A stretch of DNA of 10,158 nucleotides from JADFXI01 sp050011415 (GCA_050011415.1 JBEKJD010000110.1:1-10158); one strand, 5' to 3'; positions 1 through 6,237 are shown, counted from the stretch's first letter. A program made the numbers and translations. The notes: generated from the letters alone by a model not told the origin.

Positions 1-630
1 TGCCTTGATCAACTGACCGAACGGCATGAGGATATTGGCGTAGTAGTCTATAACCGCGTCGTCAAGTTCGGACATGGATTGACAGGTTATGAACTCATCA
101 TCGAACCTCACTGCAGAGGCGATATGCTGGCCGAAACCATCCTGGCTTATCAGTATCTTTTCCTCTTTTATATAGGTCATCATGGAGTCGGGCCAGTGCA
201 GCATGGGGGTTTCCAGAAAAAAAAGTGTTCTTTTCCCTATCTTGAGGGTATCGCCGGTCTTTACTGTCTTTATAGTCCACCTGGATAAATCATAAAATCT
301 TCCAAGTCCCTTCTTGCCCTTTTCAGTTATATAGATGGTCGCATTGGGAGTCAGGGCCATTATGGCTCCGAGGCTGGTTACATGGTCATTTTCTATATGG
401 TTTACAATGACGTTCTTTATTCTGGATGGATCGACAACGCTCTGTATGTTCTTGATGGTTGTGTCCGCGAAGTCGTACTTAACGGTATCGAGGAGGGTTA
501 TGTCTTCATCCATAATCAGATAATTGTTATATGTAGTCCCGCGGGGCGTCATATAACCGTGGAAATCACGGATCGCCCAGTCAATTGCTCCTACCCAATA
601 AATGCCGTTTTTGATTTCGACAGCCTTCAT
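1..630 (-). CDS. fprA: FprA-type flavodiiron protein, N-terminal 210 residues (cut by left edge)
   Basis: Metallo-beta-lactamase-like diiron domain of a flavodiiron protein, a cytoplasmic enzyme family that reduces O2 to water and/or NO to N2O, taking electrons through FMN, usually from rubredoxin. The ligand signature is intact with canonical spacing: H78-x-E80-x-D82-H83, 62 residues to H145 (in LHWPDSM), then 18 residues to D164 (in ISQDGFGQH). The last ligand His and the flavodoxin domain lie beyond the window; the family is usually about 400 aa. The start is ATG at 630, preceded by an AGAGGTGG ribosome binding site. A TATAAT-like element lies about 27 nt upstream, so it may have its own promoter although it follows the cytochrome domain in the same direction. 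The neighbouring haem protein fits an oxygen- or NO-defence role (inference). Family very confident; O2 versus NO preference cannot be read from this part. Confidence 0.93.
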   Translation of the reverse strand, partial: MKAVEIKNGIYWVGAIDWAIRDFHGYMTPRGTTYNNYLIMDEDITLLDTVKYDFADTTIKNIQSVVDPSRIKNVIVNHIENDHVTSLGAIMALTPNATIYITEKGKKGLGRFYDLSRWTIKTVKTGDTLKIGKRTLFFLETPMLHWPDSMMTYIKEEKILISQDGFGQHIASAVRFDDEFITCQSMSELDDAVIDYYANILMPFGQLIKA

Positions 631-645
631 TACCGTATCCACCTC
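631..645 (-). promoter_or_regulatory. Ribosome binding site of the flavodiiron gene
   Basis: On the minus strand AAGAGGTGG lies about 7 nt before the ATG at 630. This is a strong Shine-Dalgarno match and fixes the start codon. Confidence 0.7.
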
Positions 646-656
646 TTTTTCTTCAT

Positions 657-685
657 ATTATACTGGTTCCGGATTTCTTTGCACA
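657..685 (-). promoter_or_regulatory. Candidate promoter for the flavodiiron gene
   Basis: A perfect TATAAT is read on the minus strand at 662-657. A weak -35 (TGTGCA, 685-680) lies 17 nt upstream. Predicted transcription starts near 650, leaving a short leader before the ribosome binding site. The -35 match is only 3 of 6, so this is tentative. Confidence 0.35.
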
Positions 686-710
686 GAAGATCTCTGCCAA
701 ATTATGGCTG

Positions 711-932
711 TTAGGGCGAACCGCCTATCCCGATTTCCCTGCCTACCTCAATAAACAATTTTTTGTCGTGCTTCAGTATATTCATGCACATCCCGGATGC
801 GGGGCTTGCACAGGCATTTGAGAATTCGTCGAGGGTCTTGTATTTTGCTTTTATCTGTTCCCTGTTTACGACAACGTTACCGTTCAAAACCGTCTTTCCG
901 TCATGACAAGCCGCACAGTGCCTATCCCACAA
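711..932 (-). CDS. c-type cytochrome domain, single CxxCH haem site; fragment or readthrough extension of the upstream lipoprotein
   Basis: About 73-81 residues with one haem c motif, C-A-A-C-H, near the N-terminus. A Met-rich segment (SGMCMNILKH) further on could supply the axial ligand. The only in-frame start is TTG at 932, and it has no convincing ribosome binding site. Starting there puts the haem motif at residue 6 with no signal peptide, although c-type cytochromes must be exported to be loaded with haem. The frame stays open upstream to the TGA (957-959) that ends the DUF2318 lipoprotein, and the residues between (SEKPEHIS) read like a normal pre-haem helix. So this is either the C-terminal domain of a fusion split by a nonsense codon, a readthrough/recoded product, or a gene that lost its leader. 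It is a haem domain by motif; its expression status is uncertain. Confidence 0.6.
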   Translation of the reverse strand: MWDRHCAACHDGKTVLNGNVVVNREQIKAKYKTLDEFSNACASPASGMCMNILKHDKKLFIEVGREIGIGGSP

Positions 933-956
933 GCTTATATGCTCGGGTTTCTCACT

Positions 957-1382
957 TCAGAAGAATTTCAGGCCCTCCAAAAGGACCTCGCGCGTGATAA
1001 CGTATTTGGGGCCTTTTAAAGCTCCTTTTAATGGGATTGGATAACAGTTGCCAATCCCATCCTGCAGACTCTCCAGCGGCCATCGCTCACTGCACGATTT
1101 GCATTTTATGAATCCGTCCTCAAAACGAAACCCTGCTTTCTTGGAATAGCATTCTCTGCATGCATTGAAATATGCCTGAATCCCGCCATTAACTTTTACA
1201 AGGAAAAAACTGATCTTTTTGTTTTCAATAGACAAAGAATAAAACCGGGGCTGTTTTGGCATGAGCGTGCTCACATCTATTTCAGATGTGTAACCATTAA
1301 ACGGCGCCTGGATGTACGACGGCTCCCTGGCACATGAGATCAGAATACACATCATGCATGAAATAGCTGATAAAAGTCTCAT
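957..1382 (-). CDS. DUF2318-like cysteine-rich lipoprotein (putative metal/Fe-S binding)
   Basis: A 141-residue exported lipoprotein. The N-terminus from ATG 1382 is a short hydrophobic signal with lipobox L-I-S-C (Cys17). An upstream TTG at 1388 would add two residues. The C-terminal half carries the DUF2318 cysteine pattern: FNACRECY, then FIKCKSCSERWPLES, then a Cys in GIGNCYPIPL. It ends with the usual hydrophobic ITREVLLEGLKFF. In this family the cysteine pairs are thought to bind metal or an iron-sulfur centre; the exact function is not established. No clear ribosome binding site is visible. It lies upstream of, and in frame with, the haem c domain at 711-956. The family's typical ending suggests the TGA may be natural, but the in-frame continuation is striking. 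Confidence 0.75.
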   Translation of the reverse strand: MRLLSAISCMMCILISCAREPSYIQAPFNGYTSEIDVSTLMPKQPRFYSLSIENKKISFFLVKVNGGIQAYFNACRECYSKKAGFRFEDGFIKCKSCSERWPLESLQDGIGNCYPIPLKGALKGPKYVITREVLLEGLKFF

Positions 1383-1392
1383 ATGCAATTTT

Positions 1393-1426
1393 AATATTTT
1401 CGGCCGGTAATATTCTATAAAGAATA
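1393..1426. promoter_or_regulatory. Inverted repeats in the divergent intergenic region
   Basis: Between the divergent genes at 1382 and 1450 lie two palindromes. One is AATATT-tt-CGGCCG-gt-AATATT (1393-1414). The other is TATTCT-ATAA-AGAATA (1411-1426), with perfect 6-bp arms. Their place between two divergent starts suggests regulator binding, but they are short and AT-rich and could be chance. Confidence 0.3.
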
Positions 1427-1449
1427 AAATTATTGAAGGAGAGTTAGTT

Positions 1450-1812
1450 ATGAGAATTTTAAATGACTGGGGTCCCCGAAAAGTCGAAGACTTTTTGGGA
1501 TGCAGCGGAAGCGTTCAATTAATGGGGGGCCTCATGTTAATTCTGGCGCTGATAGGCGCAGGGTATCTTTATATCAGCTATAAGGAGAAAAAGGTAACGA
1601 GTGATATGCCAAAGATCCTGGCAGCTTATGAAGGGATGTTGGATGATTACATAAAAGACCCGGAAGACAGGGCGAAACTTAAGCAGGCGTTCGGAATAAT
1701 AGCCGACATTATTTATAAATACAATCCAACCGGCATAAATTTAAAAACGATAACGGAAATAGAAAGGCAAAAAATGCTGCTGGAAAGCAGCCGGAACAGC
1801 GGAGGGGAATGA
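1450..1812 (+). CDS. Hypothetical single-pass membrane protein
   Basis: A 120-residue protein that I do not recognise. ATG 1450 follows a strong GAAGGAGAG ribosome binding site. Residues 24-44 form one hydrophobic segment rich in Leu, Ile and Gly, with no signal-cleavage motif. It is followed by a charged, helix-prone cytoplasmic or periplasmic tail (roughly 47-120) containing an amphipathic stretch around DDYIKDPEDRAKLKQAFGIIADIIYKY. It is divergent from the lipoprotein/cytochrome genes and convergent with the XRE regulator, whose stop codon lies 18 nt downstream. It may be the first gene of the mobile element or a boundary gene. Being a real gene is well supported; its function is unknown. 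Confidence 0.7.
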   Translation: MRILNDWGPRKVEDFLGCSGSVQLMGGLMLILALIGAGYLYISYKEKKVTSDMPKILAAYEGMLDDYIKDPEDRAKLKQAFGIIADIIYKYNPTGINLKTITEIERQKMLLESSRNSGGE

Positions 1813-1830
1813 GTGGAAATATGAAATCGT

Positions 1831-2511
1831 CTACCGCAGTGACGGGTCAATTGCTCTCTTATTCCGTACCCTCAAAACACTTGACAATACATCTATCATA
1901 AGATCAAGCTCCTCTGAGTCCAGTTCGCTCAGTGTGCGAAATATGTCATTCATGCCTTTGTGCATGATGAGCGTCTGAAACTCTCTCGGCATATAATCCG
2001 CGAGGGTCAAATATTCTTCAATCGTCTGATCCAAGGCTCTTGTGAGTTCAACAACAGTTTTTCGAGGCAGAAGCCGCATGCCGCGAAGACTTTCATCGAC
2101 GATATCTCTTGAAGTTGTTTTCAGGGAATTGAAGAAGGCATCCAGGTCCTCAACATTTCCCAAATCTTTTTTTAATCGCTCAATAAATACAAGCGGCATC
2201 CCGTCCTCCGACTGATAACTGGACCGTTTTTTCTCATCCATTAAGAAATGTGTTGCTACTTCGGGGCTTACAGTTGCCTGTGCCCTTTCAAGAAGCAGTT
2301 TTCGTTCAAGTGAGATTCTTTCTTCTTCTGTTTTTGCATATACACCGGCAATTTTTTTTATCATCTTTTCCGTGGCAATTCTGCGTGTTATGTCGGGGGA
2401 ACGCTCAACATTAGAAATGTATTCAGGCGTATACCCTATAGCATCCGCAAATTCCTTCTGGGTTTGCCCGGCATTGAGTCTGATTTCCTTAATCGAATCC
2501 CACAGAGCCAT
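1831..2511 (-). CDS. XRE-family helix-turn-helix regulator with long uncharacterised C-terminal domain
   Basis: A 226-residue protein. Residues 3-60 form an XRE/Cro-type helix-turn-helix: IKEIRLNAGQTQKEFADAIGYTPEYISNVERS, with the typical Q-x-E-F-A-x-x-x-G and I-S-x-x-E-R pattern. The rest (about 65-226) is mostly helical and charged and I cannot assign it; it may be an oligomerisation or ligand domain. ATG 2511 is chosen because it starts directly before the HTH. A TTG at 2583 would add 24 residues, but neither start has a clear ribosome binding site. It is transcribed away from the ParB-like gene, and the perfect inverted repeat at 2691-2716 between them is a plausible operator. Likely role (inference): element-borne repressor of its own promoter and of the maintenance operon. 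Confidence 0.85.
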   Translation of the reverse strand: MALWDSIKEIRLNAGQTQKEFADAIGYTPEYISNVERSPDITRRIATEKMIKKIAGVYAKTEEERISLERKLLLERAQATVSPEVATHFLMDEKKRSSYQSEDGMPLVFIERLKKDLGNVEDLDAFFNSLKTTSRDIVDESLRGMRLLPRKTVVELTRALDQTIEEYLTLADYMPREFQTLIMHKGMNDIFRTLSELDSEELDLMIDVLSSVLRVRNKRAIDPSLR

Positions 2512-2690
2512 TTCTAAATGATAAACAATGCAGATAGGAAAAAACAATTGGTTGATAGCAAGGAGATTATCAGTAAAATTCAATATGTTGAAAGAGGTCG
2601 AGATTGTCAGCGCCGCATTAAAATTAGCTAAACAGGAAAAAGTAATAGTAATTTAATTTTAACTTAACGTATATGTAATCTTCAATATGT

Positions 2691-2716
2691 AAGATAACTA
2701 ACTTATTAGTTATCTT
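2691..2716. promoter_or_regulatory. Perfect 11-bp inverted repeat, candidate operator
   Basis: AAGATAACTAA (2691-2701), spacer CTTA, then TTAGTTATCTT (2706-2716): a perfect palindrome with 11-bp arms. There is no T-run after it, so a terminator is unlikely. Its position between the divergent XRE and ParB-like genes makes it the best candidate binding site for the XRE protein or for the ParB-like protein (parS-like). Confidence 0.6.
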
Positions 2717-2846
2717 TAAGAAAGGGGAAGTTGTCATTTTGTTGTTTGAATGGCAGTTTTTGAGGTTTTTCATGAGGTTGTCAAGAGTGTATCCAGTGTT
2801 GGACAACAGGAAGTTTCCGGCAGAAAGCCAATTAAGAGTGTTTTAA

Positions 2847-2852
2847 AGGAGG
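2847..2852 (+). promoter_or_regulatory. Ribosome binding site deciding the ParB-like start
   Basis: A perfect AGGAGG lies 5 nt before GTG 2858. The longer reading from ATG 2750 has no Shine-Dalgarno sequence at usable spacing and is preceded immediately by an in-frame TGA. Confidence 0.55.
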
Positions 2853-2857
2853 AAAGA

Positions 2858-4315
2858 GTGTTTTACACGAAAGAAGTCCCGGTTGAATCAGTTGTCATAA
2901 TTGAAGGTACAAGCCCCAGGACAGAAATCGATATTTTAAGAGTTGCATTTTTCAGGGACATTTATTCTCAAAAAAAGGAGGACCTCGTCTTTGATATCCC
3001 GCCTGTTGACGTATCTCTGGTACAGACCGGAGAGCCGGGCAAAGAGGTATTCGCGCTGGAAGACGGCATGCACAGACTGCTTGCGCAAAAAGAAATTAAG
3101 CTGAAGAAAATTAAAGCAAGGATTCGGACTGATGTATCAATTTCAGAAGCAGAATTAAGTTCCTTTGAGGTAAAGAAACATTTATTAATGAAAGCATGCG
3201 AATCCAATGCCAGGCATGGCATGCCACTAAGCCATGAAGAGAGGAAGGATGCTGTACGAAAGATGACCATGTATGGTTGTACAAATGCTGAAATAATTGC
3301 AACAGGCATAGCGAGTAAAGCCACTGTCTACAGGTGGCTTTTGAGTGAAGTGAAAGAAAAAAAGGAGATTGCAGTGTATGAGAGAGTAAACAAGAAAGAA
3401 CAGGTAAAGACTTTATTAATGCAGGGGGTATCTATCAAGAGAATTAGCGGCGAAACAGGGGTACCCAGAACAACGGTACGCCGGATGATACGTGAAGTTG
3501 CAAAAAAGGAGCTTAAAGCCGGCGAAAAGGCGCAAGCGGACGGGGCCGTTAGTATCACTGAGAACAATGGTCAACCTTATAAATGGATGTCAATAGATGA
3601 GCAAGCAAAGCAGGCGCAGTACGCTGTGATACCGGCGCCACACTTTTTGCAATCATCCGACCGGATTGTGATAACTGAATCGACAAAGAAAAAAATAGAT
3701 GAGATTTATGATGCGATTCGTCTGCTTGACGTTAATGACGCCACTGACTATGAGATCAAAACCACTGTTTTGCCACTGCTATCGCAAAAGTTCCCGGCTG
3801 TGGCTGAATTAATCAGGGACGGCGGCTATGCAATTGAATTGGAGGCGCTCCATTATGAATTAAGAGCCGCAAAAGACGAATTGCAAGTACAAAGAAAAGA
3901 ACTTTTGAAAAGAAATGACTTGCTGCAGCAAAGAGAAGAACAATTGAAGAAAAGAACGGAAGTCTGCAACTATCAATGCGAATTCACAACCGAACGGCTG
4001 CGCCAGGAATTTGAGAAGTATGTAAATTTTATGGTAACACATATCAATGAGCATGTTCAGGTAATCCCGCATGTCTCAGAGAACGACGGAGGCATTATCA
4101 GACAGTTAACGACAAATGGTATATTTGCGCTACTATCTGTGCTGGAATGGGGAGACGATAACGGTCTGACAAGCACGCAGACGAAAGAAGCATTTGAGGA
4201 GCTTAAAGATAGTGTAATGGGCATGGATATGAATAACAAGAATATTAACAGTAGAATATCCACGCTGGAACAAATTTACCATAAAATACCCTCGATGCCA
4301 AAATCTTTTAGCTGA
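2858..4315 (+). CDS. ParB/Srx-domain DNA-binding protein with HTH segments and long coiled coil
   Basis: About 485 residues from GTG 2858 (521 if ATG 2750 is used). The N-terminal part resembles the ParB/sulfiredoxin fold: VPVESVVIIEG, then the DGMHRLLA box (about 69-76), then a NARHGMPLS motif (about 117-125) like the ParB linker. Two helix-turn-helix-like segments follow, about 135-165 (GCTNAEIIATGIASKATVYRW) and 183-214 (GVSIKRISGETGVPRTTVRRM). A Lys/Glu/Gln-rich coiled coil spans about 330-380, and a helical C-terminal domain follows. ParB-family proteins bind specific DNA sites for partition or regulation; the Srx box can bind CTP or nucleotides or act as a nuclease. No ParA ATPase gene is visible nearby, so classical partition is uncertain and a regulatory role is equally likely. 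It overlaps the next gene by one base (TGATG). Confidence 0.8.
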   Translation: MFYTKEVPVESVVIIEGTSPRTEIDILRVAFFRDIYSQKKEDLVFDIPPVDVSLVQTGEPGKEVFALEDGMHRLLAQKEIKLKKIKARIRTDVSISEAELSSFEVKKHLLMKACESNARHGMPLSHEERKDAVRKMTMYGCTNAEIIATGIASKATVYRWLLSEVKEKKEIAVYERVNKKEQVKTLLMQGVSIKRISGETGVPRTTVRRMIREVAKKELKAGEKAQADGAVSITENNGQPYKWMSIDEQAKQAQYAVIPAPHFLQSSDRIVITESTKKKIDEIYDAIRLLDVNDATDYEIKTTVLPLLSQKFPAVAELIRDGGYAIELEALHYELRAAKDELQVQRKELLKRNDLLQQREEQLKKRTEVCNYQCEFTTERLRQEFEKYVNFMVTHINEHVQVIPHVSENDGGIIRQLTTNGIFALLSVLEWGDDNGLTSTQTKEAFEELKDSVMGMDMNNKNINSRISTLEQIYHKIPSMPKSFS

Positions 4316-5079
4316 TGAGGCATGTTATGGTAAACGCAAATAATAAAATAGAGGATTTCATCAAAAAAAATAAGGGCATTATAATTAAAATAGCCAGAAA
4401 AAGTCTCGGCCGTCAGTTTAATGAAAAAGAAGCAATGTCAATTGCATATCTGGCAGCACTGCAGGCCAAAGTATACAAAAGAGATCAATTTCAAAAGACA
4501 AAGGATACCACAGTCTTCGTGTGGTATTTGAAGAAGGGGTTCGAAAGTATCCGCGGTCTTGACGGCGGAGAGAGTCTGAATCAAACATGGAAGCCGGCAT
4601 ACGATAACGAATCAAGGGCCATAGATTTTGAGCGGTTACTTTTACTCTCCGGTGAAAATGAGGGGAGCGTAAACCACAGATATTCCCGGCATGCAGAATA
4701 CGGCATAGAGCCTGCCTCTGAAGCAAAAAGTGAATTTCACGTTTGTATCAAGTCATTCAGGGAAAAAACAATTTCAAAGAAAACACTTGATACTCTCAGG
4801 CTTTTAACGCATCAGCAGCATTCGATACCGGCGATTAGCGAGCTTGAGAAAATGTATGGCTGTACGAGAAGAGGGGCACTCTCAAACAAAATACTGAAGG
4901 AGCTTATTTCTGAAATAAGCGACATGGGAATGAAACTTTTCAAAGCTGAATGCATGAACGGCACACTCAGCGTTATAGTAGCATGTGCCGGGTCAAAAGA
5001 AGAGGCCGACCGTTATTTTAGTGAATACGGCAAGGTTCTTAAATGCAGTCAGCTTATGATGCCGGGTATTTCTGAATGA
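4315..5079 (+). CDS. Divergent sigma-70-like protein (tentative), coupled to the ParB-like gene
   Basis: A 254-residue protein with no obvious close family. Residues about 10-80 (IKKNKGIIIKIARKSLGRQFNEKEA..., then AYLAALQAKVYKR, then TVFVWYLKKGFESIRG) have the helix pattern of sigma-70 region 2: start helix, acidic insertion, A-x-L-A-A-L helix, then an aromatic/basic helix. Residues about 150-205 (TLRLLTHQQ, then ISELEKMYGCTRRGALSNKILKELI) resemble a region-4 helix-turn-helix. The last 45 residues look like a small alpha/beta extension. Its ATG overlaps the previous stop as TGATG. A second ATG (4327) has GAGG 6 nt upstream and may be the actual start. The assignment rests on reading the pattern by eye; it could instead be an unrelated helical DNA-binding protein. 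Confidence 0.45.
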   Translation: MRHVMVNANNKIEDFIKKNKGIIIKIARKSLGRQFNEKEAMSIAYLAALQAKVYKRDQFQKTKDTTVFVWYLKKGFESIRGLDGGESLNQTWKPAYDNESRAIDFERLLLLSGENEGSVNHRYSRHAEYGIEPASEAKSEFHVCIKSFREKTISKKTLDTLRLLTHQQHSIPAISELEKMYGCTRRGALSNKILKELISEISDMGMKLFKAECMNGTLSVIVACAGSKEEADRYFSEYGKVLKCSQLMMPGISE

Positions 5080-5083
5080 CTTG

Positions 5084-5112
5084 TTGACATACCACAATTA
5101 TTGTGGTATGTT
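5084..5112 (+). promoter_or_regulatory. Near-consensus promoter with embedded operator palindrome, leaderless start
   Basis: Perfect -35 TTGACA (5084-5089), 17-nt spacer, -10 TATGTT (5107-5112, 4 of 6). The spacer is almost entirely a palindrome: ACATACCACAAT-T-ATTGTGGTATGT (5087-5111), with perfect 12-bp arms. Predicted initiation about 7 nt after the -10 coincides with ATG 5119, and no ribosome binding site exists. The mRNA is therefore probably leaderless, and the palindrome is an ideal autorepression site. An overlapping alternative, TTGTGG-N17-TATAAT (5101-5129), would initiate inside the gene. Confidence 0.7.
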
Positions 5113-5118
5113 AAATTC

Positions 5119-5505
5119 ATGAGTATAATTTTCAAAAATCGGGGGTCTAAACGATATGCCTACCTCTCTCAATTGGAGGGGGACACGGTTCGCCAGAGAT
5201 ACATAGGTAGTGCGGAAAACCCAGCTGTAGCGAAACTGCTACAGACGAAAAATGACGTTGCATCTGTTCCGGACCGGATGGCCTACCTTTTCTGGGATAC
5301 CTCGAACACCAACATTGACGTAAAAAAGCATTCAAGGAGCATCATAACAAGGATATTGGAATTGGGTGATATGGAAGCGGTTGAATGGATGCAAATGGCC
5401 TACCCAGGGGCAAAAATTGTGGAGGTCCTGCTGACCGCTAAAAATCTTTCCGACAAATCCCGGCAATTTTGGAAGCTCTGGTACGAGGTGAACGATAATG
5501 CATGA
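5119..5505 (+). CDS. DUF6922-like protein, putative antitoxin partner of the AbiEii-like nucleotidyltransferase
   Basis: A 128-residue protein. The N-terminus (RYAYLSQLEGDTVRQRYIGS) is a short beta-rich segment. The C-terminal half (about 60-123: MAYLFWDTSNTNIDVKKH, then IITRILELGDMEAVEWM, then FWKLWYEV) fits the pattern I associate with DUF6922-type proteins encoded beside AbiEii nucleotidyltransferases. That family name is from memory, not a search. The start is ATG 5119; a TTG at 5101 lies inside the operator palindrome and is rejected. There is no Shine-Dalgarno sequence, matching a leaderless transcript. It overlaps the downstream gene by 8 nt, so the two are co-translated. Likely role (inference): antitoxin or cognate regulator that may bind the palindrome in its own promoter, analogous to AbiEi. 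Confidence 0.7.
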   Translation: MSIIFKNRGSKRYAYLSQLEGDTVRQRYIGSAENPAVAKLLQTKNDVASVPDRMAYLFWDTSNTNIDVKKHSRSIITRILELGDMEAVEWMQMAYPGAKIVEVLLTAKNLSDKSRQFWKLWYEVNDNA

Positions 5506-6139
5506 TGAGTGTTTTTCGGCCAAAGGATGGGTTGTTGTCGAGAAGACCGCGCCCTTTGTCCGGAAACACGATGCTGTGCTGGCGGGAGGAACCGCCCTGG
5601 CCTTGCACATTGGGCATCGGATATCCGGAGACCTGGATTTTTTTACCAATAAAACGTTTTTTGCTGATGAGGTTATTTTTAATCTCGGCCAACTGGGGTT
5701 GCCGTTAAGGATGATGGACAAAGGTGAACGTCATATAATTGCCTCAATTGACGGAATAAAGTTTTCTCTATTTGTTTATCCATATCCTTTCACTGCTCTA
5801 TTAGTTCCCTATCGCGGGCTGTTGGTGGCTGGGATTGCCGATATCGCTGCGATGAAGGTCATCGCCATCAGTCAGCGCGGCACAAGGAGGGATTTCATTG
5901 ACTTGTACTGCATTATGCAACAGGCGTCAGTGCATGATGTAGTGCGCACTATGTCCGAAAAGTTTGGCAAAGAAGGTATCAACGCTATACATATCGGTAA
6001 GTCGCTCGTGTTCTTTGCTGACGCTGACAGCGACTATGATCCCGAGTATCTTCCGGGGAAGCAGATCAAATGGGAGACCGTAAAAACGTTTTTCAGAAAG
6101 AACGTGAAGTCTTTTGTCTATTCTCTTTCCGAAGCTTGA
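5498..6139 (+). CDS. AbiEii/AbiGii-type nucleotidyltransferase toxin
   Basis: A 213-residue DNA-polymerase-beta-like nucleotidyltransferase. The core motif is intact: G30-G31-T32, then a 12-residue helix, then S43-G-D45-L-D47-F-F (the D-x-D metal site). Further on are IKFSLFVYPYP and the lysine motif IAAMKVIAISQRGTRRDFIDLY, typical of the AbiEii group. Such toxins transfer nucleotides to RNA, often tRNA, and act in toxin-antitoxin or phage-abortive systems. It is shorter than classical AbiEii (about 300 aa), matching the compact subgroup. Its ATG sits inside the last codons of the preceding gene (ATGCATGA overlap), with GAGGTG 8 nt upstream. The promoter at 5084-5112 serves both genes. Confidence 0.88.
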   Translation: MHDECFSAKGWVVVEKTAPFVRKHDAVLAGGTALALHIGHRISGDLDFFTNKTFFADEVIFNLGQLGLPLRMMDKGERHIIASIDGIKFSLFVYPYPFTALLVPYRGLLVAGIADIAAMKVIAISQRGTRRDFIDLYCIMQQASVHDVVRTMSEKFGKEGINAIHIGKSLVFFADADSDYDPEYLPGKQIKWETVKTFFRKNVKSFVYSLSEA

Positions 6140-6164
6140 TCACGGTAAAAAAGTTTCAATGTCA

Positions 6165-6206
6165 ATGCACTGAGTGCCGGTATCTTGATTCCGGTCTCAA
6201 GTGCAT
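6165..6206 (+). terminator. Stem-loop after the AbiEii-like gene, candidate terminator
   Basis: ATGCACTGAG (6165-6174) pairs with CTCAAGTGCAT (6196-6206) with one bulged base. Inside it, CCGG (6177-6180) pairs with CCGG (6191-6194), leaving a 10-nt loop. A short TTTT follows a few bases later (6211-6214), so a weak intrinsic terminator closing the toxin cassette is plausible. The poor U-tract leaves other roles open. Confidence 0.4.
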
Positions 6207-6237
6207 AGCCGTTTTCCGTCCACGAGCACATTCCTAT

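Larger units (their letters stand above)
2512..2857. other. AT-rich divergent control region between the XRE and ParB-like genes
   Basis: This is the longest stretch without an assured gene. It contains two ATATGTAA direct copies (2671-2678 and 2685-2692), the perfect 11-bp inverted repeat (2691-2716), and AAAGGGGAAG (2721-2730), which is too far from ATG 2750 to be its ribosome binding site. It also holds a 12-bp direct repeat AAGAGTGTTTTA (2834-2845 and 2854-2865) around a strong ribosome binding site. If translation of the ParB-like gene begins at ATG 2750, the last 108 nt are coding. Confidence 0.55.

Noticed and set aside
382..714. 110-aa plus-strand open frame over the flavodiiron gene
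   Set aside because: It lies opposite a strongly conserved diiron domain with intact ligands and has no family-like content or ribosome binding site.
957..959. TGA read as selenocysteine
   Set aside because: Only a weak hairpin (CCCGAGC with GCTTGTGGG) follows, and DUF2318 proteins normally end with a hydrophobic segment like the one here. Kept as an open option in the findings, not as a call.
1821..1904. 27-codon plus-strand frame with GGAGGGG upstream
   Set aside because: It overlaps the 3' end of the XRE gene on the other strand, and the purine-rich stretch is the tail of the preceding gene.
5101..5118. TTG start adding six residues to the DUF6922-like protein
   Set aside because: The codon lies inside the operator palindrome, upstream of the predicted transcription start.
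5124..5129. Perfect TATAAT inside the DUF6922-like gene
   Set aside because: Its -35 (TTGTGG) is poor, and transcription from it would remove the start codon of the conserved N-terminus.
5502..5708. 68-aa frame starting 4 nt after the nucleotidyltransferase ATG
   Set aside because: It is a shifted frame over the GG-T...D-x-D core, which is conserved in the other frame.
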